A stretch of 64,000 nucleotides of DNA from Herbaspirillum sp. meg3 (GTDB lineage Bacteria; Pseudomonadota; Gammaproteobacteria; Burkholderiales; Burkholderiaceae_D). The translations under genes were made by a program, and so were the position numbers. The notes under the pieces are model-generated. The model worked only from the letters and a program-made list of their open reading frames with translations. It had not been told where the DNA came from and ran no database searches. Each line of letters begins with the position of its first letter. The first letter of the stretch is position 1. The DNA is taken from NCBI RefSeq assembly GCF_002257565.1, contig NZ_CP022736.1, forward strand, positions 2,108,001 through 2,172,000, in the 5' to 3' direction. Below, piece after piece: positions 25,708 through 34,296 of the stretch.

Positions 25708-27789
25708 ATGGGAAACGCTTGTAATTCGTGCGGAGCGGAAATCGTCTTTGAAGCTGGAAAGCAATCGCTAGTCTGCGAATTTTGTGGCGCAGTCAACCGA
25801 GTTGAACGACCAGAAGACGCGTTAGCGACTTCGTTTGACCGCATAGTTCCCATTGCCGTCACTCCTCAAGAAGTCGATTACAAGCTCTATACCTATATGA
25901 GCACGGGTAACTTCACGCCTGACGACATGATCGAGGCATCAACTATCACGTTACGAGAACACTATTACGTTCCCGCGTTCGCATTCAGGGTGGACTACGA
26001 AGCTACATGGACCGCATCGTTTGGTTTCGACAGGCAGGAACCATACACCGCCTATCGTAGCGTTACTCGTAATAACCGTACCCACCAGGAAGCGTACACC
26101 GCTTATAAAACGGTCACGGATTGGCGTCCGGCAAACGGCATTGAGGCCGGCATATTTGATGTCGCAGGTTATGCAGGGAACCGTTTGAACGGTTCCTCCC
26201 TCGCGCCTGCAAATTTGGTCGTTGATGCAGTCATGCATGGCAGTTCTACCGAATATAACGCCTCTTTCACCACCGGCTTTGAGGTCGAAGAATTTTCGGC
26301 ATCAGAAAAAAAGGTTTTTGATTCGTTGGATAGCGAAATCAATGCCGGGATCGATCAGCGCGTGAAGCATCACGCGCAAGGGGACAAGCAACGGGACTGG
26401 CACTGGAATGCGCGAATGAGTCACGCCACCACGACATATGCCGTGCCAATTTCTCATGTGACATTTCAATATGGCGAAAAGGAATACAACATCTGGATTG
26501 GTGGGCACAACGTGGATGCTATTCGAGCAGATGACTTACCTGTCGACCATGATAAAAAGAAGGCTGCCAACATTGGCTTTGCTCCCGCTGCCTTTGGACT
26601 GATCTCTACGGCCGGAACGGCATATGTCTGGGGCTTTGCGGGAACGAGTTTGATAGCCACTGCCATTGCTCTAGGCTATGGATTCATGCGACGCAAGGCG
26701 CTGATTGACTACTCCAAGTCAATCCGTAGTTCGTTGTTGACGCAAATGCAAGCTTCAAATCAAGTAGTTGCTGGACTGAGCGATGAGGAACAACTTAAGG
26801 TCACCAAAGCATTTCAACGACCAGAGCGCCCATTATTTGCCAGTATTCATAAGGATAAAATTGTCTTACCTGCACTCGCTGCTTTCGCTTTTTTTGGAGC
26901 TATTGTGCCCAATGTGGTCCTTAGTCCTGCGGCGATTGAACAGCGTGCCATTGCGCGCCAAAATTCGGAACGAGCTGAGCAATATCGGTTAGCCGCTCTG
27001 GCACGTACTGCGCAAGAGGAGGCTGAGCGCAAGGCAGACGACGACGAGCGAGCGGCCAGAAAAGCAAGAATTGAGGCTGTTGCGGCTCAAAAGGCCGAGG
27101 CTGAGGCCGCTGGACAAAATGGCACGGAAGTCGCTGCGACACAGGCGACACCTGTTCAGGAAAATGCGTCAGTCCAGAACACCGTGCCTGTTGCGTTACC
27201 TGTCGCTGCGGCTGACAGCCGGGTACCTATCAACGTAGCTGGGAGATTCACCATACTTGCTCCGGACGAGTCGAAGCAATTGCTTACCGCCATGCTTCAA
27301 CAAGCAGCCAGTACTTTTAAGATCGCTCAACTCAAAGGTCAAATAGAAGCACTTCCAAAGCCAATGACCGGTGATCGAAAAGCAGCCCGAAAGCTGAACG
27401 ACCAAGGTCTTGCAGCATTGAAATCTGGTGACTACGCGCAAGCGGTTCTTGCGCTGAAAAATGCTACGTCTACCGACTCTGCGGACGTCGAAGTATTAAA
27501 TAACTACGTATACGCTTTGATCAAAGCGCAGCGCATGCGCGAAGCGGAGTCCGAGGCTGGACGTTTGTTGACCTTCAGTCCGGGACGTGCGTCGGCGTGG
27601 GCAAATCTTGCAGAGATCTATGCACAAACAGAGAAAAAGGAAGAAGCTGTAGCCGCTTTGGTTCTGGCGTTCCAATTTTCCTCGAACAAGGATCGTACTA
27701 TTACTTTTTTGAATGAGCGAGCAGGTGATCCGAGTTCGCCACTGCAGCTGGTCGCAAAGAAGGCAATAGAAGTAATCGAAAAATTGTAA
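25708..27789 (+). CDS. zinc ribbon-membrane-TPR protein (YdjG-like)
   Basis: 693 aa from the ATG at 25708 (AGGGGAT upstream; the frame is open to 25660). The N-terminal zinc ribbon CNSCGAEIVFEAG...CEFCGAVNRV resembles the one opening YdjG and proteins often mis-annotated as primosomal N' homologues. A large beta-rich domain follows (YYVPAFAFRVDYEATWTASF and an EPYTAYRSV...EAYTAYKTV repeat), then two hydrophobic helices (FGLISTAGTAYVWGFAG; SLIATAIALGYGFM), another near LPALAAFAFFGAIVPNVV, an Ala/Glu/Lys-rich coiled coil and a C-terminal TPR region (LNDQGLAALKSGDYAQAVLA). The fusion to coiled coil and TPR is not in short YdjG proteins. It likely joins the SPFH assembly to a partner. Confidence 0.78.
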   Translation: MGNACNSCGAEIVFEAGKQSLVCEFCGAVNRVERPEDALATSFDRIVPIAVTPQEVDYKLYTYMSTGNFTPDDMIEASTITLREHYYVPAFAFRVDYEATWTASFGFDRQEPYTAYRSVTRNNRTHQEAYTAYKTVTDWRPANGIEAGIFDVAGYAGNRLNGSSLAPANLVVDAVMHGSSTEYNASFTTGFEVEEFSASEKKVFDSLDSEINAGIDQRVKHHAQGDKQRDWHWNARMSHATTTYAVPISHVTFQYGEKEYNIWIGGHNVDAIRADDLPVDHDKKKAANIGFAPAAFGLISTAGTAYVWGFAGTSLIATAIALGYGFMRRKALIDYSKSIRSSLLTQMQASNQVVAGLSDEEQLKVTKAFQRPERPLFASIHKDKIVLPALAAFAFFGAIVPNVVLSPAAIEQRAIARQNSERAEQYRLAALARTAQEEAERKADDDERAARKARIEAVAAQKAEAEAAGQNGTEVAATQATPVQENASVQNTVPVALPVAAADSRVPINVAGRFTILAPDESKQLLTAMLQQAASTFKIAQLKGQIEALPKPMTGDRKAARKLNDQGLAALKSGDYAQAVLALKNATSTDSADVEVLNNYVYALIKAQRMREAESEAGRLLTFSPGRASAWANLAEIYAQTEKKEEAVAALVLAFQFSSNKDRTITFLNERAGDPSSPLQLVAKKAIEVIEKL

Positions 27790-27873
27790 TCCCGGCTTTT
27801 CGACAGGCAATAAATAATTGCATACGCTCGCATATCGCATTCAGCGCTCATACTACTTAAATAATCAGATAAC

Positions 27874-28545
27874 ATGACCAGCAAAAATCCGACCCCTGTT
27901 GCGAATCTTAGTTACCGAGAGAAACTAAAAGATCCAAAATGGAAAAAAGTGCGAGACCAAATTATTCTGGACAGAGGAAGGATATGCGAATGTTGTGGAA
28001 TTCAGGGAACGCATCACCCTACGGGGAAGCCAGTTCAGTATGAGGTTCATCACGGATATTATGTGTATTGGAAACAGCCTTGGGAGTATGAGGAAGAAAC
28101 TCTTTGGGTTGTGTGCGATATTTGCCACGATAAAGTGCATGATTCTCTCGCTATATTGCAGCGAGAAATTGGAATGTTAGATCCAATCGCTCTTAACGTA
28201 CAAGCTAAAGAAGTGCAAGCGATTAAGGACGCGGAAATTCGACTATATCTGGAAGAGCTCCATTCTTCACAAGCGATGGAATTGCAAGAAGCGTTGAAAG
28301 ACGAGTATGAAGACCAGCTCGAGCGTCACCAGTATATAGAAGTTGTAGTCTATTCCTCCGATGAACTGGGGCCTAGTGGATGCCAAGATCTATGTGACAA
28401 GTTAGACCAACAATTCCCCGGGATTCGAATAATTCAAGTCGAAGACGGGCCTGATTGTCTCTGGCAAGTAATCGGAGATCCTTTGGCCAGATCCGATGTT
28501 GTCGAAGAGGTTACAACTTGGCTTCGTCAAAATGCTAGGCAATGA
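27874..28545 (+). CDS. HNH-type zinc nuclease-like protein
   Basis: 223 aa. The N-terminal half has a treble-clef HNH layout: YREKLKDPKWKKVRDQIILD helix, zinc knuckle CECCGIQ, the VHHGYY motif with the catalytic His pair, and CDICHDKVH as second knuckle. The C-terminal half is acidic and helical, without a known motif. HNH proteins of this type appear in phages and defence loci as DNA-nicking enzymes. It is 84 bp after the Ydj-like trio on the same strand and could be its effector or separate cargo. Confidence 0.75.
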   Translation: MTSKNPTPVANLSYREKLKDPKWKKVRDQIILDRGRICECCGIQGTHHPTGKPVQYEVHHGYYVYWKQPWEYEEETLWVVCDICHDKVHDSLAILQREIGMLDPIALNVQAKEVQAIKDAEIRLYLEELHSSQAMELQEALKDEYEDQLERHQYIEVVVYSSDELGPSGCQDLCDKLDQQFPGIRIIQVEDGPDCLWQVIGDPLARSDVVEEVTTWLRQNARQ

Positions 28546-28711
28546 AGTTCATCTAACCCCAGAAAAACTAAACCTATTGCAGGATCAAATAAATCGTTAT
28601 CCGAAATATTAAAAATCCAGATGGCAACTAAAGAAGCTGCTACTGATTTTTAGCATCACTGTTACTAGCCAATTGATGAGGATGAATTGGCTAGTTCAGA
28701 CAAAAACTTCA

Positions 28712-29680
28712 CTAAAGTAGACTTGGAATCTTCCGTTTCGCTACAGGCCTGATATACCGTGCCAGTGTCACGTCCGACTTGTGCCCAGTCTGCTCACGAA
28801 TTTGATAGGGCTGTAAGCCTACGATCGCGGCCTCGGTACAGTATCCAGCACGCAAACTATGGCCGGAGACGCATTTGGCGGCGTCCGCACCACTCATTCT
28901 ACGAACAGCGGACTTCACGATCAGGGCTACTGATTGGCCTGTCAGCGCTTTGTCACCAACTGCCTGGTCGTGACGGTTAAGAGGGCGAAACAGCGGTCCC
29001 GCCGCAATGCCAGCAAGTTCCATCCACACTTTGAGGGCCTTGACCGGGCAGCGGCTGCCCTTGGCATGCGGGATGAACACGACTCTGCCCGCTCCTTCCT
29101 GGTCCGTCTTGGATCTCCGGATCAGCAGTTCGATGCCGTTCTCAAAGTAGGTCATATCCTCCACCTTCAGTGCCACTAGCTCAGACCTCCGGAACGCACC
29201 CGCAAACCCAATCAAGATCAAGGCCTTATCACGTGCAGCACGCATTGGTTTCTGCTTGTCCACCAGCACCATCAGTTCCAACAAGTCATCTTTGACGAGA
29301 GCCTTGACTCGGCGCTGTACGGTGCCAAAGGTGCGTCTGATACCCTGCATGGTGCGCTTCACCAATCGATCCATCACTGGCGAAGGAAGCTGATCGTCTG
29401 TATGGGCGCGATGAATGGCGATCAGTCTGTGCTGGAGGGTTGCCACCGCCGTCGTGCCTGCACATTCCGCCAGGTAATCTGCGATCATCTCGGGCGTAGC
29501 CGGTATGGTGCCGCCATGGCTTTTGAAATGACTCAAATCCGCTTCATAGCTGCGCTTAGTGGCTCGCGACTGCGCCGCTGCCGCATATGTACTTGCGCTC
29601 GCCGAAACCGTAGGTGAATCAGTCTCTGCATGCTCTGGTGCTATGGGACGGCCGGAACCTGCTTGTTTGCTCGCGCTCAT
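28712..29680 (-). CDS. tyrosine site-specific recombinase
   Basis: 322 aa. The start at 29680 follows the stop of the upstream gene by 2 bp; a longer frame to 29830 is out of the operon context. N-terminal SAM-like domain (RATKRSYEADLSHFKSHG) and catalytic domain with the first Arg in FAGAFRRSELV, H-x-x-R in HSLRAGYCTEA, and His/Tyr in QTGHKSDVTLARYIRP. It differs in type from the P4-like integrase at 3561: it resembles short phage/ICE recombinases. This second enzyme could serve an inner mobile unit or be a remnant of an older element. Confidence 0.9.
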   Translation of the reverse strand: MSASKQAGSGRPIAPEHAETDSPTVSASASTYAAAAQSRATKRSYEADLSHFKSHGGTIPATPEMIADYLAECAGTTAVATLQHRLIAIHRAHTDDQLPSPVMDRLVKRTMQGIRRTFGTVQRRVKALVKDDLLELMVLVDKQKPMRAARDKALILIGFAGAFRRSELVALKVEDMTYFENGIELLIRRSKTDQEGAGRVVFIPHAKGSRCPVKALKVWMELAGIAAGPLFRPLNRHDQAVGDKALTGQSVALIVKSAVRRMSGADAAKCVSGHSLRAGYCTEAAIVGLQPYQIREQTGHKSDVTLARYIRPVAKRKIPSLL

Positions 29681-29682
29681 GA

Positions 29683-30015
29683 TCAATACTCGCCGGTCAG
29701 AAGCATGGTGGTGACAGATCGATCTGCCTCGGTGATGATGTAGATGCGGTCCTTGCCGATTTCGTAGGCCGATAGGATGCGCATTTCGTGCTGGATCGAG
29801 AGCCTGTTCTGTTCGATGTCCTCGGCGCACAAGGTGCCATAGTCACCATGCTGATGACGGGAGAAGTAAGGCGTGGCGTTGACGCCGTTGTGATCCAGCA
29901 GGTCGAGAGCGGCAGGTGTAGCGCAAACTAACCCGAGGGGAAATAGCGGCTCCTTCGACAGCTTCGTCAAGGAGTGCACTACGGCGGCATTGTTGGTTTC
30001 TGTTTTGTTATTCAT
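29683..30015 (-). CDS. plasmid/ICE-associated small protein
   Basis: 110 aa from the ATG at 30015 (GAGG on its strand just upstream). Segments LFPLGLVCATPAALDLL, HQHGDYGTLCAED, EMRILSAYEIG and IYIITEADRSVTTMLL match a family of about 110-aa proteins common on plasmids and integrative elements, sometimes labelled plasmid-related protein or wrongly as a type I restriction subunit. The conserved end ITEADRS...LL is a reliable marker. It is immediately upstream of, and likely co-transcribed with, the recombinase. The biochemical role is unknown. Confidence 0.8.
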   Translation of the reverse strand: MNNKTETNNAAVVHSLTKLSKEPLFPLGLVCATPAALDLLDHNGVNATPYFSRHQHGDYGTLCAEDIEQNRLSIQHEMRILSAYEIGKDRIYIITEADRSVTTMLLTGEY

Positions 30016-30505
30016 GGAAGACCTCAAAGATTAATTTCAGGTCGAACGCGTCCGCACTCCACAGCAGGGCAGCTGTAGAGCGATGAGATACCTGTTCGAC
30101 GATGGGGAATGGAAAATGACAATCCAAACGCCTGCCAAATTCACGGCAGAATGTCTGGATCAATTGGAACAAACGGGAAACTTATGGCAGGTACGACGGC
30201 GCGTTGCACGCCGCATTTAGCGGTCCCAAGTAGGGACAGATGGAAACAACGGATCCTTCGGGAACTGTTGCACTGTTGCACGCGCTATGCACACGCAACA
30301 CTGCAACACGATCAGGGAGATAAGCAGGAGCGGCGGCTACAACCGGGCTGCGGCGAACATCACCGCTACGTATGCAAAACGCCACCAACACGCACCGCGC
30401 AAGATCTACCCCACTCCGCCTCACCGACAAGCCCACACACCAGCACAGGTATAGTCCAGTACCGCTAGTAGACCCGCCAGCTAGACACTACTCAACTTGC
30501 ACGGT
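30016..30505. other. gene-free stretch with an interrupted inverted repeat
   Basis: No convincing gene in 490 bp. GTTGCACTGTTGC (30267-30279) and GCAACACTGCAAC (30295-30307) form a 13-bp inverted repeat with one mismatch and a 15-nt spacer, as in operator or replication/partition sites. It lies upstream of the plasmid-type gene. Confidence 0.45.
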
Positions 30506-31531
30506 TTAGCCTGGATTCACTCCGAACTGCTTTTCCAGAATGGTTTTCACGTCTTCCTTGCTTTGTGTACGCCACTTGGGTGCACCACCGGCAGATATGC
30601 CGTGTTTCATGCAACCGCCATCACGTAGAGCGCCAAACTCTTTACCGGACATCACACGACCGTCCACCATCTTTGCAGTGCCAGTATCCAGATTGACTGT
30701 ACCGATAGCGCAGTCCTTCCAGGTCTGAGCACCACCAATCCAAGCTAGGTTGCCCTTGGTATCAAAGCCGTGATAGGCACCGTCGTACTCGATTTCTTCT
30801 ACGTCCGCACCGTCGTTCTTCAAGGCCTGGTAGTTGTTGCGGCAGCCCTCAATCGAGTTCATGTCGTCCTTGGTTCCGGTGATGATACGAATGGGAGCGC
30901 CAGTGGTTTTGGCATGGATTGAACAGACCGGATAGAAGAGAATGTGGATAGCAAACTTGAGATCGTCGTCAATCACACCCTGACGTATTTTCTCAAAGCT
31001 GGCCATCAAGCCCGCATGACCTCCCTTGCTGAAACCAATCAGACCGATACGATTACGGTCAATGTTGGGATCGGTTGCGAGCAGTTGCAGGGCACGTAAC
31101 GCATCCACAGCAGAAGCACCGTAGGCCAACAGCTTCTGGTTCTCCGCTGTCCGCTGAATGCCTCGGGTCGCAAAGCTGTCCACCATCAAAGTTGCGTACC
31201 CCAGGCTATTCAGGTACTTGCACCAGTCGACAATGTCCTGCGTCACGCCACCACTGGAGTGCATCACCACCATCGCAGGAACCTTGGTACCCGGTTTCAT
31301 GTTCTCAGGGAAGCGTAACTCGCTCTTGATTACATCACTCAACACCACCCGCTTCTGGTAGATCCTTTCGGCGTTAGTGTCGTGACGGGCTGACACAAAG
31401 TAGATGGTGCCGACGTCTGTTGCGCTGAGACTGGTCTTGGCCTCGTTCTGTTGCGCTTGGGCTGGAATCGCTACCGCTGCCAACAAGACGGCAAACAGCG
31501 CAGCCCCAGCACGTTTGAGAGCTGTAGTCAT
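30506..31531 (-). CDS. secreted dienelactone hydrolase-like alpha/beta hydrolase
   Basis: 341 aa with a Sec signal peptide (ALFAVLLAAVAIPAQAQ). Alpha/beta hydrolase features: nucleophile elbow GFSKGG with Ser, a strand RIITGTKDDMNS giving the acid region, and the catalytic His in YDGAYHGFD. It fits the dienelactone hydrolase superfamily, which acts on ester/lactone substrates; the substrate is unknown. Being exported suggests action on extracellular or periplasmic compounds. It is followed by two more exported proteins on the same strand. Confidence 0.78.
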   Translation of the reverse strand: MTTALKRAGAALFAVLLAAVAIPAQAQQNEAKTSLSATDVGTIYFVSARHDTNAERIYQKRVVLSDVIKSELRFPENMKPGTKVPAMVVMHSSGGVTQDIVDWCKYLNSLGYATLMVDSFATRGIQRTAENQKLLAYGASAVDALRALQLLATDPNIDRNRIGLIGFSKGGHAGLMASFEKIRQGVIDDDLKFAIHILFYPVCSIHAKTTGAPIRIITGTKDDMNSIEGCRNNYQALKNDGADVEEIEYDGAYHGFDTKGNLAWIGGAQTWKDCAIGTVNLDTGTAKMVDGRVMSGKEFGALRDGGCMKHGISAGGAPKWRTQSKEDVKTILEKQFGVNPG

Positions 31532-31595
31532 GTGGATCCTTTTGTTGTTTTGGTTCGAGCCGTCGACCGGTCTAGAGCGATCAACGGCGGTCTCA

Positions 31596-32087
31596 CTACC
31601 TCAACCCGAACTTGCGCAATGCATCGGTTTTCAAAAGCTTGGATACGCAAGTGATGTCGCATATCTGCGGCGCCGTGTTCTTCTTCGTTTTGGGGTCAAC
31701 CACTTGATAGTACATGCCATCGCCGCAGGCACTTCCCGCGCAGCTTGATCCCACCACGATACGGAACTCACGACCTACCGGCACGCAGATAACAGTGTTG
31801 TTGTCGGAAACGGGGAGCTTGGTCGCAGCTCCTTGTCCCAGGATGTAGATTCCTGCGCCTTCGGAACCGTCCACTGTGAACGTTGGGGATGTCTTGCCAA
31901 AGCTCTGTTGGTTGATGCCGACCACGTGGACAGGTGCACCGCCGCACGCCCCGAACACCGTCAAAGTTTGAACAACGGGGGCGACACCGTCTCCCACCGG
32001 ATCCAAGAGTACTGGCCAAGCTTGCGCGGTGATCACGGCAGCAGATAAAGCCATGGTGAGAATTGCTTTGTAGATTGTCTTTTTCAT
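31596..32087 (-). CDS. small Cys-rich secreted protein
   Basis: 163 aa with a signal peptide (MKKTIYKAILTMALSAAVI, cleaved near QAWP). The mature protein has eight Cys (segments FGACGG, TVICVP, GSSCAGSACGDG, QICDITCVS), consistent with disulfides and extracytoplasmic location. No family was recognised. It lies between the secreted hydrolase and a lipoprotein gene; the three form an exported group. Confidence 0.65.
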   Translation of the reverse strand: MKKTIYKAILTMALSAAVITAQAWPVLLDPVGDGVAPVVQTLTVFGACGGAPVHVVGINQQSFGKTSPTFTVDGSEGAGIYILGQGAATKLPVSDNNTVICVPVGREFRIVVGSSCAGSACGDGMYYQVVDPKTKKNTAPQICDITCVSKLLKTDALRKFGLR

Positions 32088-32125
32088 TTTTGATTTCTTA
32101 TGTGTGAGAGAACAAACAGGGAGGG

Positions 32126-32602
32126 TTAGCTAGGCATGACCGAGGTGGGAGTCCAATTGTGGATCAATCGCCAGCCGTTCTCGGTCTTCGTGAAGATGGC
32201 GAATCCGCCGATTGCGAACTTCTGGCTCAGCGTCTGCCCGTCTTTCGAATACATATGGACGATGTAGGCATGGCACGGCTTGAACTCAGGCCTGAAACCA
32301 TTGTTTTTGTACATGGCGCTGGTTTCGTCGGACGAGGCTTTCAAAGTCAGCTCGGCGGAGATATCCAGTCGATAGTTGTTGCCCTCCGCAGCGCCATCGG
32401 TCTTTTTGATGTTCGCCACTGTCCATAGCGGGCAGCTTCCCACCTCGTTCTGAACGTAAGGCTCAATGTCATCCGGGCCTGGGGTGCTGCTGCAGCCTGC
32501 AATAGTTAAAACGATCCCCACTGCGGCAAAGAGGCGCCAGTAAGACCTACCCTTTTGGATAAATCGTGGATTGCCTGTTGCTTGAATTTCCAAATTCGAC
32601 AT
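32126..32602 (-). CDS. putative lipoprotein
   Basis: 158 aa from the ATG at 32602, with AAGGAG on its strand. A short cytoplasmic N-terminus is followed by a hydrophobic stretch and lipobox IAGC near residue 36, so the mature Cys would be lipidated. The rest is soluble beta-rich sequence (YRLDISAELTLKA; KFAIGGFAIFTKTENGW) ending in NWTP; a fold resembling small NTF2-like or DUF-type lipoproteins is possible. It is divergent from the XRE regulator gene with shared operator-like repeats between. Confidence 0.65.
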   Translation of the reverse strand: MSNLEIQATGNPRFIQKGRSYWRLFAAVGIVLTIAGCSSTPGPDDIEPYVQNEVGSCPLWTVANIKKTDGAAEGNNYRLDISAELTLKASSDETSAMYKNNGFRPEFKPCHAYIVHMYSKDGQTLSQKFAIGGFAIFTKTENGWRLIHNWTPTSVMPS

Positions 32603-32630
32603 CAAAGCTCCTTTTTAATTGTGGACAAAT

Positions 32631-32679
32631 ACAAACTTAAAGTGTGTATTTTCATAATATCAACAAACTCAAAGTGTGT
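32631..32679. promoter_or_regulatory. paired operator-like direct repeats
   Basis: ACAAACTTAAAGTGTGT at 32631-32647 and ACAAACTCAAAGTGTGT at 32663-32679, 32 bp apart (about three helical turns), differing at one base. Each contains ACTTAAAGT or ACTCAAAGT, a partial palindrome like the C-boxes bound by small XRE controllers. They lie between divergent lipoprotein and XRE genes. Confidence 0.65.
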
Positions 32680-32702
32680 GGTAGCGGACATACAAAAACA
32701 GG

Positions 32703-32963
32703 ATGCTTCGTCCTGTGCCAAAGAATCCCATTCAAACGATCGATCCCCAGTTACTGTTCGCGACCAACATGCGACGGGTGCGCCTGTCAAAGCAGCTGAC
32801 GCAAGAAAAAGTAGCCGAATATGCCGAGCTCCACGTGAACTACATTAGCTCCGTGGAACGCGGCGAACGCAACATATCCATCCAAAACGTCTACAAAATA
32901 GCGTTGGCACTTGGCTCCTCCATGCCTGAACTGCTGAGCAGCGAGACGGACGAAGCCTCCTAA
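32703..32963 (+). CDS. XRE-family regulator (C-protein-like)
   Basis: 86 aa, a single helix-turn-helix domain: NMRRVRLSKQLTQEKVAEYA, then YISSVERGERNISIQNVYKI with ALALG. Size and sequence are like restriction-modification controller proteins and small Xre/C1 regulators. It is preceded by the paired repeats at 32631-32679, its probable binding site, giving autoregulation and control of the divergent exported-protein genes. No restriction-modification genes are next to it. Confidence 0.85.
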   Translation: MLRPVPKNPIQTIDPQLLFATNMRRVRLSKQLTQEKVAEYAELHVNYISSVERGERNISIQNVYKIALALGSSMPELLSSETDEAS

Positions 32964-32971
32964 GAAGCAAG

Positions 32972-33730
32972 TTAAGCCAATCGCACCGGATAGCAAATTG
33001 CTCTCAACCTCACCGCCAAATGTGGGTGTTGGTTTGCCTTAAGCCTCCAAGCGCGTTGACGGATCCTCGCGGTTGCCGCAGCACTTGGACTACCGCCTCG
33101 GCGTCCTGCCAACCAAAGCTTCTCCCGAATAAACGCATCGTTATCAGACCAGTGCCGCCCATCGGCATGGATTGGATATCGCGCCTGGTCATGCAGCCAA
33201 CCGAAGGCATACTCAGGACCATGAATAACGACTTCGTGGATCGTATGCATCCAGGCTGCTGGCGCTACCTGCAACGCGCCGTCGAGATCCTCTCGGTATG
33301 TCACCAGCACGGATTCGCAACCGGCAAAACACAGCTCAAACCTCTGACGCGATAAGAAGCAGTACGACACGAGCTCGGCATCAAGTAGGCGAGCCAATGC
33401 TGGATAACTCATTTCCAGCGGGGCTGCCTGTATCACTGCCCAACCTGATAGCCGGCGGGCCATGCCCAACTCCGTCAGCAGGCCTTTGTGCCATGCCAAC
33501 TGCTCCAAGTCGCAGCGAATCGGCAGGCAGCTCTTTGACGGAGCCTGTTTGGGTATCCGCTTCGGATTGCCGAATTGGTAGCGCAGCGGTGAACGGAAGA
33601 ACAGCGCCACATCTTCAAATTCGAATGCAATAGCGCCGAACAGGGGTAGCTTTGGTACCGGCCCCGGTTCAAGCCAGGGCTCAAACACGGAAATGGCTGT
33701 TACCCGCTTTCCAAGAAAAGGATTGATCAT
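32972..33730 (-). CDS. hypothetical protein, 252 aa
   Basis: Start at 33730, with AAAGGA on its strand upstream. The N-terminal part is beta-rich (VTAISVFEPWLEPG; LPLFGAIAFEFEDVALFF) followed by RSPLRYQFG; the C-terminal part is basic (RIRQRAWRLKANQHPHLAVR). No catalytic motif or membrane helix. It follows the C39-like peptidase gene with a 56-bp spacer on the same strand, so the two are probably co-transcribed. It may be the peptidase's substrate, regulator or immunity partner; unproven. Confidence 0.6.
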   Translation of the reverse strand: MINPFLGKRVTAISVFEPWLEPGPVPKLPLFGAIAFEFEDVALFFRSPLRYQFGNPKRIPKQAPSKSCLPIRCDLEQLAWHKGLLTELGMARRLSGWAVIQAAPLEMSYPALARLLDAELVSYCFLSRQRFELCFAGCESVLVTYREDLDGALQVAPAAWMHTIHEVVIHGPEYAFGWLHDQARYPIHADGRHWSDNDAFIREKLWLAGRRGGSPSAAATARIRQRAWRLKANQHPHLAVRLRAICYPVRLA

Positions 33731-33786
33731 TTGTGCGTCCTTTCTGGACGGCACCGCACGGAAGCTCTCCCGTACGGCACCGGATC

Positions 33787-34296
33787 TTATTTAGCGGCGG
33801 TTGGCTTCGCCATTGGATGCACGCCGATGTACCAGGCCGGCCCGATGTTCTTGAAATCGTTGCGCACATGAAGATCGGTGCTGATCCATGACGCCGGATC
33901 AATGATGTATTCCTTCACCGCCTTCATATTGCTGCTGTCGCGAATGAAGACTGCATGCCGGCCCAGTTCGGATTCCTCGTTGTAGTCGACGATAACAATC
34001 GCCACTGCCGGGATATCTACGATGCCTTTGGTGATCTGCTTGTAGACGGAACCAACCAAGCTGAACTTGGCCAGCAGCGTAGCTATTTCCTCTTCGACAA
34101 GTGGCCAAAAGGGACCGTGGCGGGGATGCTTCAAATCGCTGATAGCGATGCTCATGACCTCTTCAAGCGACTTCCCGGCGATCATTGCAACGCAAGCGAA
34201 GATGCAGTCATGCGTTCCGGTCTGCTGGACTCGATTGAAGACCGGCTGGATGTCCTGCGCAGTGTTGGCGGTTGTAGTGGAGTTTGCTGCTGCCAT
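33787..34296 (-). CDS. C39-like (papain-fold) cysteine peptidase
   Basis: 169 aa. The papain-like triad is recognisable: Cys31 in QTGTHDCIFACVAMIAG, His114 in LGRHAVFI and Asp133 in YIIDPASW. The N-terminal Gln24/25 would supply the oxyanion residue. Family C39 members cleave leader peptides before export, but here there is no attached ABC transporter, so it is a stand-alone C39-like domain as in effectors or toxins. No signal peptide. First gene of a two-gene unit next to the right island end. Confidence 0.75.
   Translation of the reverse strand: MAAANSTTTANTAQDIQPVFNRVQQTGTHDCIFACVAMIAGKSLEEVMSIAISDLKHPRHGPFWPLVEEEIATLLAKFSLVGSVYKQITKGIVDIPAVAIVIVDYNEESELGRHAVFIRDSSNMKAVKEYIIDPASWISTDLHVRNDFKNIGPAWYIGVHPMAKPTAAK

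Noticed and set aside
30109..30468. 119-codon plus-strand ORF
   Set aside because: Composition is not protein-like and no ribosome site is present; treated as gene-free.
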